Shown here: in pieces, positions 52,371 through 61,433 of the stretch
Numbering within the stretch: position 1 is the stretch's first letter
Layout: every line of letters begins with the position of its first letter
Source: an uncultured Ruminococcus sp.
GTDB lineage: Bacteria > Bacillota > Clostridia > Oscillospirales > Acutalibacteraceae
Length of the DNA: 62,472 nucleotides
NCBI GenBank assembly: GCA_902800065.1
Contig: CADCDE010000025.1
Coordinates: 1 to 62,472 of the forward strand
Direction of reading: 5' to 3'
Notes under the pieces: generated by a model
The model's database searches: none
What the model saw: only the letters and a program-made list of their open reading frames with translations
What the model was told of the DNA's origin: nothing
Translations under genes and position numbers: made by a program

Positions 52371-54059
52371 ATGGAGAAAGGTTATAAGAAGTATGTGCCT
52401 TTTGAGCAAATTAAAATGAAGGACAGGAAATGGTGTGATAACACCATCACAAAAGCACCTGTATGGTGTTCAGTCGATTTGAGAGACGGTAATCAGGCTC
52501 TCGTTGATCCGATGAATTTGGAGCAGAAACTGGAATTTTTCCATGCTTTGTGCGATATGGGATTCAAGGAAATTGAAATAGGTTTCCCGTCAGCGTCTGA
52601 AACTGAATATGAAATTTGCCGTGAACTCATTGAGGGAAATCATATTCCTGATGATGTAACGATACAGGTACTTGTTCAGGCAAGGGAACATCTTATAAGA
52701 AAGACTTTTGAAGCCGTTAAGGGTGCTAAAAATGTTATCGTGCATTTCTATAACTCAACTTCTACATTGCAGAGAAAAGTTGTTTTCAAGAAGGATATGG
52801 ACGGTATAATTGATATAGCCGTTGAGGGTGCAAAACTCATCAAGGAATTGATAGACGGTTATGAGGGAGATACAAATTTCCGTTTGGAGTATTCGCCTGA
52901 GAGCTTTTCGGGTACTGAAGTGGATAATTCCGTGAAGATTTGTGAGGCTGTAATGGACGTTATCAAGCCGACTCCTGAAAATCCTATCATTTTGAATTTG
53001 CCGAATACAGTTGAGATGTGTACACCAAACACATACGCTGACCAGATAGAGTATTTCATAACTCACATGAAGAACAGGGACAGTGCTATAATAAGCCTTC
53101 ATCCGCATAATGACAGAGGTACAGGTGTAGCGTGTGCAGAATTGGGCTTGCTTGCAGGTGCTGACAGAATTGAGGGAACTCTTTTCGGCAACGGTGAAAG
53201 AACAGGTAATCTGGATATAGTTACAGTCGGTTTGAATATGTTTACACAGGGGGTTGACCCTCAGCTTGATTTCAGCAACTTGCCGAAATATCGTGAAATA
53301 TATGAAAGATGTACCAAAATGAAGATAGGAGAGCGTCAGCCGTATGTCGGTGACCTGGTATTCACTGCATTTTCGGGTTCACATCAGGACGCTATTAATA
53401 AAGGTTTTGCGTATGTCAGGGAAACCAACAGCGATAAATGGGAAATACCGTATTTGCCAATAGACCCGGCAGACGTTGGCAGACAATATGAGCCGATAAT
53501 AAGAATAAACTCACAGTCAGGCAAGGGCGGTGCAGCATTCGTTATGCAGAATAATTTTGGTTATGAATTGCCGAAAGCTATGCATCCTGAATTTGGTGCT
53601 TTGGTCAAGGCTGAATGTGACAAGCTCGGCAGAGAGCTTTCACCTGAAGAACTCATGGGCGTATTCAATAAAAGCTACATTGATATTGAACAGAAAATAT
53701 GGCTTGTCAAGCATATTGTCAAAAACTCTGGCGAAGATGATGCAACTTTCGAGGGTACAGTGCATCTTGTCAGGGAAGATAAAGATGTTGATATAAAGGG
53801 CGAGGGCAACGGTCCTATCGATGCATTCTTCAATGCTCTCAAAACGATAGGTGTTGACGGTTTTGAATTTGTTTCATACAGTGAACACGCTATTTCACAG
53901 GGTTCTGATTCAAAGGCTATTTCATATATACAACTCAAAGCTCCGAATGGCAAGAATATATTCGGTGTGGGAATATCACACGGTATATTCAAGGCTTCTG
54001 TAAGAGGAATACTCTGTGCAATAAACCGTTCCGACTGTGAATTGAATTTTAAAATTTGA
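52371..54059 (+). CDS. leuA: 2-isopropylmalate synthase
   Basis: 562 residues from ATG 52371, eight bases after GGAGG. TIM-barrel HMG-like domain with VDLRDGNQALVDPMN, metal ligands in SLHPHNDRGTG, FGNGERTGNLDIVT, and a C-terminal regulatory domain (about 430-562). This is the longer LeuA type. First step of leucine synthesis, joining acetyl-CoA and 2-ketoisovalerate. No other leu gene follows. Confidence 0.95.
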   Translation: MEKGYKKYVPFEQIKMKDRKWCDNTITKAPVWCSVDLRDGNQALVDPMNLEQKLEFFHALCDMGFKEIEIGFPSASETEYEICRELIEGNHIPDDVTIQVLVQAREHLIRKTFEAVKGAKNVIVHFYNSTSTLQRKVVFKKDMDGIIDIAVEGAKLIKELIDGYEGDTNFRLEYSPESFSGTEVDNSVKICEAVMDVIKPTPENPIILNLPNTVEMCTPNTYADQIEYFITHMKNRDSAIISLHPHNDRGTGVACAELGLLAGADRIEGTLFGNGERTGNLDIVTVGLNMFTQGVDPQLDFSNLPKYREIYERCTKMKIGERQPYVGDLVFTAFSGSHQDAINKGFAYVRETNSDKWEIPYLPIDPADVGRQYEPIIRINSQSGKGGAAFVMQNNFGYELPKAMHPEFGALVKAECDKLGRELSPEELMGVFNKSYIDIEQKIWLVKHIVKNSGEDDATFEGTVHLVREDKDVDIKGEGNGPIDAFFNALKTIGVDGFEFVSYSEHAISQGSDSKAISYIQLKAPNGKNIFGVGISHGIFKASVRGILCAINRSDCELNFKI

Positions 54060-54068
54060 TATATCAAA

Positions 54069-54104
54069 AAAATACTTACAGTACAAAAATACTGTAAGTA
54101 TTTT
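54069..54104. terminator. Bidirectional terminator
   Basis: Perfect 15-bp stem AAAATACTTACAGTA / TACTGTAAGTATTTT, 6-nt loop, between convergent leuA and rsmE. Confidence 0.9.
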
Positions 54105-54109
54105 AATTT

Positions 54110-54832
54110 TTATTCAAGATTGCCTGTGTGGAACATTATAGCCGAAAGTGCAACAAGAGGAGCGGTTTCTGCTCGGAGAATACGTTTTCCGAGTGTAGCT
54201 GTCTGAGCGTTTTGTGATTTGAGAAGCTCAACTTCTCTTTCCTCAAAGCCACCCTCAGGACCTGTAAAAATTGCTATTTTCTTGTCTGAATTGGCTATTA
54301 TTTCTTTGAGAGGACAGCCGCCGCCTTCGTAGAATAAAATTACCTTGTCGAAATCAGACAGCATTGAAACGGCTTTTTTCAGGTCTGTGAACCCGTGTAT
54401 TTCTGGTATTATAGCACGTCTGGACTGCATTGCGGCTTGTGAAGCGATTTTTTGATAACGCTGCTGTTTTTTTGCAGCGGATTTTGAGTCGGGACGTGAA
54501 ACGCATCTGTCAGTCAATACGGGTACTACAGAATGAACACCTATTTCAACGGCTTTTTGGATAACTGTTTCCATTTTGTCGCCTTTTGTGAGAGCAGCAA
54601 AGAGTGTTACATCAACAGTTGGTTCATTAAGACACTCATTTTCGGAAACGACTTTTACGAGAACGCCATCAGGTGTTATTCTTTCTATCATGCAGAGATG
54701 TTCAATTTTTTTACTGTCGCAGAGGGTTATTACTTCACCGACAGACATTCTCAGAGATTTAGTTATATGTACGGCATCCTCACCTGTGATAAGATGAGTC
54801 TGTCCGATATTTTCAGCGAAAAACCAATCCAT
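54110..54832 (-). CDS. rsmE: 16S rRNA (uracil1498-N3)-methyltransferase
   Basis: 240 residues from ATG 54832, seven bases after GGAG. N-terminal PUA-like domain and SPOUT fold with TGPEGGFEEREVELL and the knot end LGKRILRAETAPLVAL. Normal length. Confidence 0.95.
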   Translation of the reverse strand: MDWFFAENIGQTHLITGEDAVHITKSLRMSVGEVITLCDSKKIEHLCMIERITPDGVLVKVVSENECLNEPTVDVTLFAALTKGDKMETVIQKAVEIGVHSVVPVLTDRCVSRPDSKSAAKKQQRYQKIASQAAMQSRRAIIPEIHGFTDLKKAVSMLSDFDKVILFYEGGGCPLKEIIANSDKKIAIFTGPEGGFEEREVELLKSQNAQTATLGKRILRAETAPLVALSAIMFHTGNLE

Positions 54833-54845
54833 AATCATTCTCCGT

Positions 54846-55385
54846 TCAGATTTCAGTTTCAGCGGCTGTGGTATATATTACAGCCTGTTTTTTACTTTGA
54901 CGTTCCATCTTACGTAATATCGTTTTACGAAGTCTTTGAAGTCGAAAACGGTTATATCTTTGTATCATCAGAAACGGGATATTGCCGAAAACATCGGCTG
55001 CTGCAAGAATCACTGATACATTCGTGAATCCGTTTAAAGTAAAAAGCACTATTGCAAATACACAGTTCATTCTGTGATTCCATTCGCCACGACAGGTCTC
55101 AAGGATAAATTTATCAAGATATTCTATGGATACATTGTCAATATGTTCCTTGGAAAAGCCGTCTTTACCAACGTGTTGCGGCAAAAAGTCCTTCCATTTG
55201 TTTATTTTCAGTACATCACTGTAAAATTTCCCTTCATTTTCCCATTTGCGTATACGGTATATTTTTCTGTTCGGGTCAAATACAGAATCATCTATCGAGA
55301 TACAAACGAATAATACTGCATAATGCCATATCACACCAAAAATAAAATTAATTACAAAAGCGTTTGCAGGCTGTTCCTTCAGCAT
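54846..55385 (-). CDS. Glycosyl-4,4'-diaponeurosporenoate acyltransferase-like membrane protein
   Basis: 179 residues with three or four membrane segments. The motif RKWENEGKFYSDVLKINKWK followed by DFLP is typical of the CrtO-like acyltransferase family of Firmicutes. No carotenoid gene is near, so the true substrate is unknown. It lies 13 bp upstream of rsmE on the same strand. Confidence 0.75.
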   Translation of the reverse strand: MLKEQPANAFVINFIFGVIWHYAVLFVCISIDDSVFDPNRKIYRIRKWENEGKFYSDVLKINKWKDFLPQHVGKDGFSKEHIDNVSIEYLDKFILETCRGEWNHRMNCVFAIVLFTLNGFTNVSVILAAADVFGNIPFLMIQRYNRFRLQRLRKTILRKMERQSKKQAVIYTTAAETEI

Positions 55386-55471
55386 AAAAAATTCCTCCTT
55401 AAAAATACTTTAAAATTTATTATAACATTTTATTTACAAAAAATAAATCAAATATTTACAACAAAAATAAC

Positions 55472-55499
55472 TTGTTATTTTATTTAAATATGGTAAAAT
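55472..55499 (+). promoter_or_regulatory. Promoter of pncC
   Basis: TTGTTA (55472-55477), 16 bp, TAAAAT (55494-55499), 20 bp before the start codon. Confidence 0.5.
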
Positions 55500-55518
55500 T
55501 ATAAAATGAGGTGATATT

Positions 55519-56052
55519 ATGGCGGATAATATATCAAATGAAATAAACAGAAAATTTGTTGAAGTACTTAAAGCAAAGGGACTGAAAGCCGCTACTGCCG
55601 AAAGTCTGACAGGAGGACTCGTTTCAAAGAGAATTACGGAAATATCGGGTTCATCGGAGGTTTTTGAATGTGGTATATGTTCATATTCAAACAGAATAAA
55701 GCATGAGATTTTGGGAGTGCCGAGTGATATTCTCGAAAAATATACGGAATACAGCAGTGAAACGGCTGTAGCAATGGCTGAGGGTGTGAGAAGACTGTCC
55801 GGTGCAGATATAGGCATTTCCACAACGGGAATTGCAGGACCAAACGGAGGTACGCCTGAAAAGCCTGTTGGTTTAGTATATGTAGGTATAAGCACAAAAA
55901 ATCACAGTTTCGCAAAAGAACTGCATCTTTCACAAAATCTTCCTGATGAAAGGGAAAAAATAAGATTTGAGGCTTCATCTTATGCTTTGTATTATGCCTT
56001 GAATCAATTAATAAATGAAGCAAAAATAATCAACATTGAAGAAGATAACTAA
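55519..56052 (+). CDS. pncC: Nicotinamide-nucleotide amidase (CinA C-terminal domain)
   Basis: 177 residues, only the CinA C-terminal domain: TAESLTGGLVSKRITEISGS, SNRIKHEILGVPSDIL, GIAGPNGGTPEKPVGLVYVG. Converts NMN to nicotinic acid mononucleotide. The N-terminal MoaB-like domain is absent, as in stand-alone PncC proteins. Confidence 0.92.
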   Translation: MADNISNEINRKFVEVLKAKGLKAATAESLTGGLVSKRITEISGSSEVFECGICSYSNRIKHEILGVPSDILEKYTEYSSETAVAMAEGVRRLSGADIGISTTGIAGPNGGTPEKPVGLVYVGISTKNHSFAKELHLSQNLPDEREKIRFEASSYALYYALNQLINEAKIINIEEDN

Positions 56053-56077
56053 ATTAGAGAGTGAGGAGCCGGATATT

Positions 56078-56320
56078 ATGAATTTTGAAGTATATATGAA
56101 TGATTTTAATTTGGTATCCGAAAAAGGCTATCCCGAAGACGGCGAATTTTGCTGGCTGATATGGAAAACCTACAGCGGAGAATATGAATTTTCCTTTGGC
56201 GGATACTTTGAAGATAAAAAGGAATTTTATGGTAACTGCGGTTTGGGTGGAATGGTTCTTGATGAAAAAGATGTTGTTGCATGGAAGCCTATGGGAGAAG
56301 AAAAAGTGTCGGTAACTTGA
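56078..56320 (+). CDS. Small conserved-looking protein (80 aa)
   Basis: 80 residues from ATG 56078, nine bases after GAGGAG. Rich in Trp, Tyr and Phe (FCWLIWKTYSGEYEFSFGGY), ending DEKDVVAWKPMGEEKVSVT. The GYPEDGEFCWLIW...VVAWKPM layout recalls DUF551-type proteins. Soluble; function unknown. Confidence 0.6.
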   Translation: MNFEVYMNDFNLVSEKGYPEDGEFCWLIWKTYSGEYEFSFGGYFEDKKEFYGNCGLGGMVLDEKDVVAWKPMGEEKVSVT

Positions 56321-56371
56321 ATTAACTTAAACATTAATTTAGTTTTTTTGCCGAAAATTTTGTGCAAACTA

Positions 56372-56400
56372 TTGATTAAAATAAAAAACTGTGATAGAAT
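56372..56400 (+). promoter_or_regulatory. Promoter of the malQ-glgP gene
   Basis: TTGATT (56372-56377), 17 bp, TAGAAT (56395-56400). Confidence 0.65.
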
Positions 56401-56495
56401 AGATGTAATTGTTAATGCTTTATAAGAGAAAGTGTATGTGCATATTTCGTGCAGATGATTTTTAACAAAATTTTTATGAACGGAGATGATTTCCA

Positions 56496-59400
56496 ATGGC
56501 AAGAAGTGCAGGTATCCTTATGCCTATAACTGCACTGCCGTCACCCTACGGTATCGGTACTTTGGGCAAGGCTGCTTATGATTTCGTTGACTTCCTCAAG
56601 GCTTCGGGTCAGAAGTATTGGCAGCTTCTTCCGGTTGGTCCGACAAGCTATGGCGATTCACCATATCAGTCATTTTCTACTTATGCGGGCAATCCGTATA
56701 TGATCGATCTTGATATGCTTTGCGATGAAGGCTTGCTTGTAAGGGATGACCTCAAAAAAATCGACTGGGGTACAAATTCCCAGTACATTGATTATGAGAA
56801 AATCTATAACGAAAGATTTAAAGTTCTTCGTCAGGCTTACGAGAATTTTAAATCACATAATCAGCAGGAATATTGGGATTTCATGCGTGATGAGGACAGT
56901 TGGCTCACAAATTATGCTTTGTATATGGCAGTCAAGAAACTGTTTGACGACAAGGCTTGGACTGAATGGCCTGATGCATGGATAAAGTTCAGAAACCCCG
57001 ATACTATAAATCACTATCTGAATTATCTCAATGAAGATGTGATGTTCTGGAAATTTACACAGTTCCTTTTCTTCAAACAGTGGAGAGAACTGAAAAAATA
57101 TGCTAATGACAATGGCGTATTGCTGTTTGGTGATATGCCGATATATGTTGCAATGGACAGTGCCGATACATGGGCTAATCCTGAAGTATTCTGGCTCGAC
57201 AACGAAAGAAATCCTGTCTGTGTGGCAGGCTGCCCGCCGGATTATTTTTCTGCAACAGGTCAGCTTTGGGGCAACCCGCTCTATGACTGGATATATCTTG
57301 AGAATACAGGCTTTGACTGGTGGATGAGACGTATCGAGTGTGCTTCAAAAATGTTCGATGTAACAAGAATAGACCATTTCAGAGCTTTCGATCAGTTCTA
57401 TGCTATTCCTTTCGGTTCGGAAAATGCTGTCAATGGTGAATGGCTTGACGGTCCTAAGATGAAGTTCTTCTATAAGCTCAGAGAGCGTCTCGGCGATGTT
57501 CCGATCATTGCAGAAGACCTTGGTCTCATGACTCCCGGTGTTATCGAGCTGCTCAAGCAGTCAGGCTATCCCGGAATGAAAATACTTGAATTTGCCTTTG
57601 ATTCCCGTCAGGATAATGATTATCTGCCCCATAACTATACAAGCAACAGTGTTTGTTATACAGGTACTCATGACAATGACACTATCATGGGCTGGCTCAA
57701 AACAGCAAAACGCAAAGACAAAGAATTTGCAATACATTATTGCAATCTTAATAAAACTGAGGGTTACAACTGGGGCTTTATCCGTACAGCATATGCGAGC
57801 GTAAGTGATTATGCTATCGTTCAGATGCAGGATATTCTCGGTCTCGGCAGTGAGGCGAGAATGAATACTCCGTCAACTCTCGGCGGCAACTGGTCCTGGC
57901 GTATGAAAAAGGAAGCACTTACTCCAAGTATTTCCAAAAAACTCTATAATTTGTCAAAAATTTACAGAAGGTTGGGGGACAAAAAGAAGATGAAGAAAAA
58001 TGCAATCATGGACAATCTCATAGCTAATGCTAAAAACGGCTATTGTAAGGATATTACAGAGCTTACTCCCGGCGAGCTCCACAATGCTCTCGGCAAGGCT
58101 GTAATGGGTGAGATAGCTGACAAGTGGGCTGAAAGCCAGAAAAATCATGCTGAACACCGCAGAGCTTACTATTTCTCTGCTGAATTCCTTATGGGACGTA
58201 TGATGTACAATAACCTTTATGCACTGGACGTTCTTGATCAGACAAAGAAGCTCCTCGAAACAAAGGGTATCGACATCAACGTATTTGAAGAAATAGACGA
58301 TGCTGCTCTCGGTAACGGCGGTCTCGGAAGACTCGCAGCTTGTTTCCTCGATTCAGCAGCTACTCATGATGTTCCTCTCGATGGCTACGGAATCCGCTAC
58401 AAATACGGTCTGTTCAAGCAGCAGCTCAGAGACGGTGCACAGTTCGAGGTCGCTGATGACTGGCAGCGTTTCGGCGATCCGTGGAGCATAAGGAGAGAAG
58501 AAGATACAGTAGTAGTCAACTTTGCAGACCAGTCCGTAAAGGCTGTTCCTTATGATATGGCTATCATTGGCTACGGCACAGACAATATAAATACTCTCCG
58601 TCTGTGGCAGGCTGAGCCTCTCAATGTATTTGACTTCCTCGCATTCAATGACGGTTACTATAAGCAGGCTGATGATGAAAGAGAAAAGGCAGAAAATATC
58701 TCCAAGGTTCTCTATCCGAATGACAATAACGATGAAGGAAAGAGACTCCGCTTCAAGCAGCAGTATTTCTTCTGCTCCGCTTCACTTCAGGATATCATCA
58801 AGAGATACAAGAAGAGACATGGCACAGAATTCAAATATTTCGCTGACGAAACTGTTATCCAGCTCAACGATACTCATCCGACAGTATCTATCCCCGAACT
58901 TATCAGACTTCTCGTTAATGAAGGCTGTGACTTTGACTGGGCATTCAGCGTTGCACAGAGAACCTTTGCATATACTAACCATACAGTTATGGCAGAGGCT
59001 CTTGAAAAGTGGGACAAGAACCTTATCATAAGCGTTGTTCCTGAAATATACAAGATAATTGAAAGAATCAACGAAAAGCTCCTCAGAGAACTCAAGGAGA
59101 AAAATGTTGATGACAGCAATATGAAGATAATCGACGGCAACAGAGTACATATGGCTCGTCTTGCTATCTATGCTTCAAGCTATGTAAACGGTGTTGCTTG
59201 GATACATACAGAGATACTCAAGAATGATGTTCTCAAAGAGTGGTATGCACTTTATCCTGAGCGTTTCCAAAACAAGACAAACGGTATCACACAGCGTCGC
59301 TGGCTCGGTCTCTGCAACCCTGAGCTTTCAGAACTTATCACAGACCTTATCGGCAAGAGATGGGTTCGTCACCTCTATGAACTCAAAAATCTTGAAGGCA

Positions 59401-60341
59401 AGCTCACAGATGATGTTGTTGACAAGTTCAACGGTATCAAGTGGCAGAAGAAAAAGCAGCTCAGCGATTACATACAGAAGCATGAGGGTGTATATATCAA
59501 TCCTGACTTCATATTTGATGTACAGGTTAAGCGTCTGCATGAGTACAAGAGACAGCTCCTCAATGCATTCTCCATCATGGCTATTTACTTCCGTCTGAAG
59601 GAAGGCAAGCTCCCGAACTTCACTCCTACTGCATTCATCTTCGGTGCAAAGGCAGCTCCTGGTTATGCTCGTGCAAAGGCTATCATCAAGTATATTACAC
59701 AGATAGCTGATCTTGTAAACAATGATCCTGATGTAAACAACAAGCTCCGTGTTGTATTCGTGGCTAACTACAATGTATCCTATGCTGAAAAGATCGTTAC
59801 AGCGGCTGATGTTTCAGAGCAGATCTCCACAGCAGGTACAGAGGCTTCAGGTACAGGCAACATGAAGTTCATGGTAAACGGTGCTGTTACACTCGGTACA
59901 TATGACGGTGCTAACGTTGAAATAGCTCAGCAGGCTGGCGAAGAAAATGAATATATCTTCGGTGCAAGAGTTGAAGAAATCAACGAGCTCAAGAAGAATT
60001 ATGACCCGAAAGCTATCTATGAGGCTAATCCTGAGATAAAGAGAGTTGTTGATACTCTTATTGACGGACGTTTCTCAGACGGCGGCAAAGAGGGCGAAGG
60101 CTCATTCAAAGAACTTCATGATTCACTCATCAAGGGTACTCATTGGCATCATGCAGATCACTACTTCATCATGCGTGACCTTCCCGACTATATAGACGCT
60201 AAACTCAGAGTAAACAACGACTATAAAGACAGACGTGGTTTTGCAAGAAAGTGTCTCATGAACACAGCTAATGCAGGTATGTTCTCAAGTGACCGTACAA
60301 TCAATCAGTATGCAAGAGAGCTTTGGAAAGTTAAAGACTGA
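56496..60341 (+). CDS. Fusion of 4-alpha-glucanotransferase and glycogen/starch phosphorylase (1281 aa)
   Basis: One frame carries two complete enzymes. Residues 1-495 are MalQ (GH77): SYGDSPYQSFSTYAGNPY, nucleophile D293 (TRIDHFRAF), acid/base E340 (IIAEDLG) and D393 (GTHDNDT). Residues about 500-1281 are GlgP (GT35): RRAYYFSAEFLMGRM, ALGNGGLGRLAACFLDS and the PLP lysine in EASGTGNMKFMVNG. The junction YRRLGDKKK-MKKN is where MalQ normally ends and GlgP begins; GGGGG lies 11 bases before an in-frame ATG (57990), so a former ribosome-binding site and start may be preserved. MalQ disproportionates maltodextrins and GlgP releases glucose-1-phosphate, a logical pair for amylase products. Confidence 0.9.
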   Translation: MARSAGILMPITALPSPYGIGTLGKAAYDFVDFLKASGQKYWQLLPVGPTSYGDSPYQSFSTYAGNPYMIDLDMLCDEGLLVRDDLKKIDWGTNSQYIDYEKIYNERFKVLRQAYENFKSHNQQEYWDFMRDEDSWLTNYALYMAVKKLFDDKAWTEWPDAWIKFRNPDTINHYLNYLNEDVMFWKFTQFLFFKQWRELKKYANDNGVLLFGDMPIYVAMDSADTWANPEVFWLDNERNPVCVAGCPPDYFSATGQLWGNPLYDWIYLENTGFDWWMRRIECASKMFDVTRIDHFRAFDQFYAIPFGSENAVNGEWLDGPKMKFFYKLRERLGDVPIIAEDLGLMTPGVIELLKQSGYPGMKILEFAFDSRQDNDYLPHNYTSNSVCYTGTHDNDTIMGWLKTAKRKDKEFAIHYCNLNKTEGYNWGFIRTAYASVSDYAIVQMQDILGLGSEARMNTPSTLGGNWSWRMKKEALTPSISKKLYNLSKIYRRLGDKKKMKKNAIMDNLIANAKNGYCKDITELTPGELHNALGKAVMGEIADKWAESQKNHAEHRRAYYFSAEFLMGRMMYNNLYALDVLDQTKKLLETKGIDINVFEEIDDAALGNGGLGRLAACFLDSAATHDVPLDGYGIRYKYGLFKQQLRDGAQFEVADDWQRFGDPWSIRREEDTVVVNFADQSVKAVPYDMAIIGYGTDNINTLRLWQAEPLNVFDFLAFNDGYYKQADDEREKAENISKVLYPNDNNDEGKRLRFKQQYFFCSASLQDIIKRYKKRHGTEFKYFADETVIQLNDTHPTVSIPELIRLLVNEGCDFDWAFSVAQRTFAYTNHTVMAEALEKWDKNLIISVVPEIYKIIERINEKLLRELKEKNVDDSNMKIIDGNRVHMARLAIYASSYVNGVAWIHTEILKNDVLKEWYALYPERFQNKTNGITQRRWLGLCNPELSELITDLIGKRWVRHLYELKNLEGKLTDDVVDKFNGIKWQKKKQLSDYIQKHEGVYINPDFIFDVQVKRLHEYKRQLLNAFSIMAIYFRLKEGKLPNFTPTAFIFGAKAAPGYARAKAIIKYITQIADLVNNDPDVNNKLRVVFVANYNVSYAEKIVTAADVSEQISTAGTEASGTGNMKFMVNGAVTLGTYDGANVEIAQQAGEENEYIFGARVEEINELKKNYDPKAIYEANPEIKRVVDTLIDGRFSDGGKEGEGSFKELHDSLIKGTHWHHADHYFIMRDLPDYIDAKLRVNNDYKDRRGFARKCLMNTANAGMFSSDRTINQYARELWKVKD

Positions 60342-60371
60342 TTTTTGAATCATACAGCATAAAATAATAAT

Positions 60372-60408
60372 GCGGCTGCAAGTCATCTTGATTTGCAGTC
60401 GCTTTTTT
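60372..60408 (+). terminator. Terminator after glgP part
   Basis: GCGGCTGCAA / TTGCAGTCGC (10 bp, one G-T) and T6. Confidence 0.85.
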
Positions 60409-60418
60409 GCTAAATAAG

Positions 60419-60447
60419 TTGAAAAATCGGTTTTTATAGAGTATAAT
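60419..60447 (+). promoter_or_regulatory. Promoter of zinc-motif membrane protein pair
   Basis: TTGAAA (60419-60424), 17 bp, TATAAT (60442-60447). Confidence 0.7.
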
Positions 60448-60479
60448 AATTGAAGTGAATTTATATGAGGTGAATAAAA

Positions 60480-61421
60480 ATGGCGAACTATCAAAAACAA
60501 TTTGAAAGTATAGGATTCGGTTATGATACACTGACAGCTAAAGGGTATAATAAAATAAACGGAATCAGTTTTACTGTAGATCTGAATCCAAATACAAAGG
60601 ATTATATAGTTTCGGCAGCGTGCAGACCTGTTGATGAAACAGCTGTAGCTTCTATGCGTCAGGCGATACAGCAGTTTGCGTCTGAAAGAAAAAAAGTCAT
60701 CAAAAATGCGGTCTTTGACGGAAAACAAATAATTATTGTCTGGTATATAGCCGATATTGCACCTAATATCACAAAATTTATCAATGATTCCGTGAGCTTT
60801 ATAAATTACTGTATAAATCAGTTCGGCTGTGTTCCGTGCTGTGCTTCATGCGGAAACGAGAGTAATGCAAATATATATGCGATAGAAAATAATATTGCAG
60901 CATTGTGTGAAAGTTGCTTTTATAATACTCAAAATCGGCTTGCAGGCAATATGTATAAAGAAAATCAGATAGTTACAAATTATCCTCTCGGAATTTTGGG
61001 TGCTGTACTCGGAGGTTTGGGCGGTGCAGTCTTATGGATAATCACGTCACTTCTTGGAAAGATATCTATGATTGCAGGTGCATTTGCCGGAATATTCGGA
61101 TATTTCGGCTTCAAGAAATTAGGTAAAAAAATGACTCTGCAAGGTCTGATAATATCCTTGACCGTATCATTTATATTTTTGCTTGCAGGGATGTATTTTG
61201 CAATAGGTGTTGATATATTCAATGCTGTCAAGGAATACGGTTTTACATTTTCGGAGGCATTCGAGTGGATACCCGATTATCTTACCGACCCCGAAGCAAC
61301 AGGAGAAATCATTTATAATCACTTTGCAGGATTTATTACATTTATCCTCGGTGCAATGTGCTGCATATTTCAATATAACAATGAAAAAAAAGTCAAGAAT
61401 CGTATGATAAAGCTGATGTAA
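60480..61421 (+). CDS. Membrane protein with zinc-like Cys motif, paralogue 1
   Basis: 313 residues. A soluble N-terminal half (about 1-115) is followed by a four-Cys element (CCASC near residue 121 and CESC near 144; C-x2-C...C-x2-C). Four membrane segments follow (LGAVLGGLGGAVLWIITSLL; YFGFKKLGKK loop; IISLTVSFIFLLAGMYFAI; a C-terminal FITFILGAMCCIF). No family recognised. The next gene has the same length and layout. Confidence 0.75.
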   Translation: MANYQKQFESIGFGYDTLTAKGYNKINGISFTVDLNPNTKDYIVSAACRPVDETAVASMRQAIQQFASERKKVIKNAVFDGKQIIIVWYIADIAPNITKFINDSVSFINYCINQFGCVPCCASCGNESNANIYAIENNIAALCESCFYNTQNRLAGNMYKENQIVTNYPLGILGAVLGGLGGAVLWIITSLLGKISMIAGAFAGIFGYFGFKKLGKKMTLQGLIISLTVSFIFLLAGMYFAIGVDIFNAVKEYGFTFSEAFEWIPDYLTDPEATGEIIYNHFAGFITFILGAMCCIFQYNNEKKVKNRMIKLM

Positions 61422-61433
61422 GGCGGTGATGAA

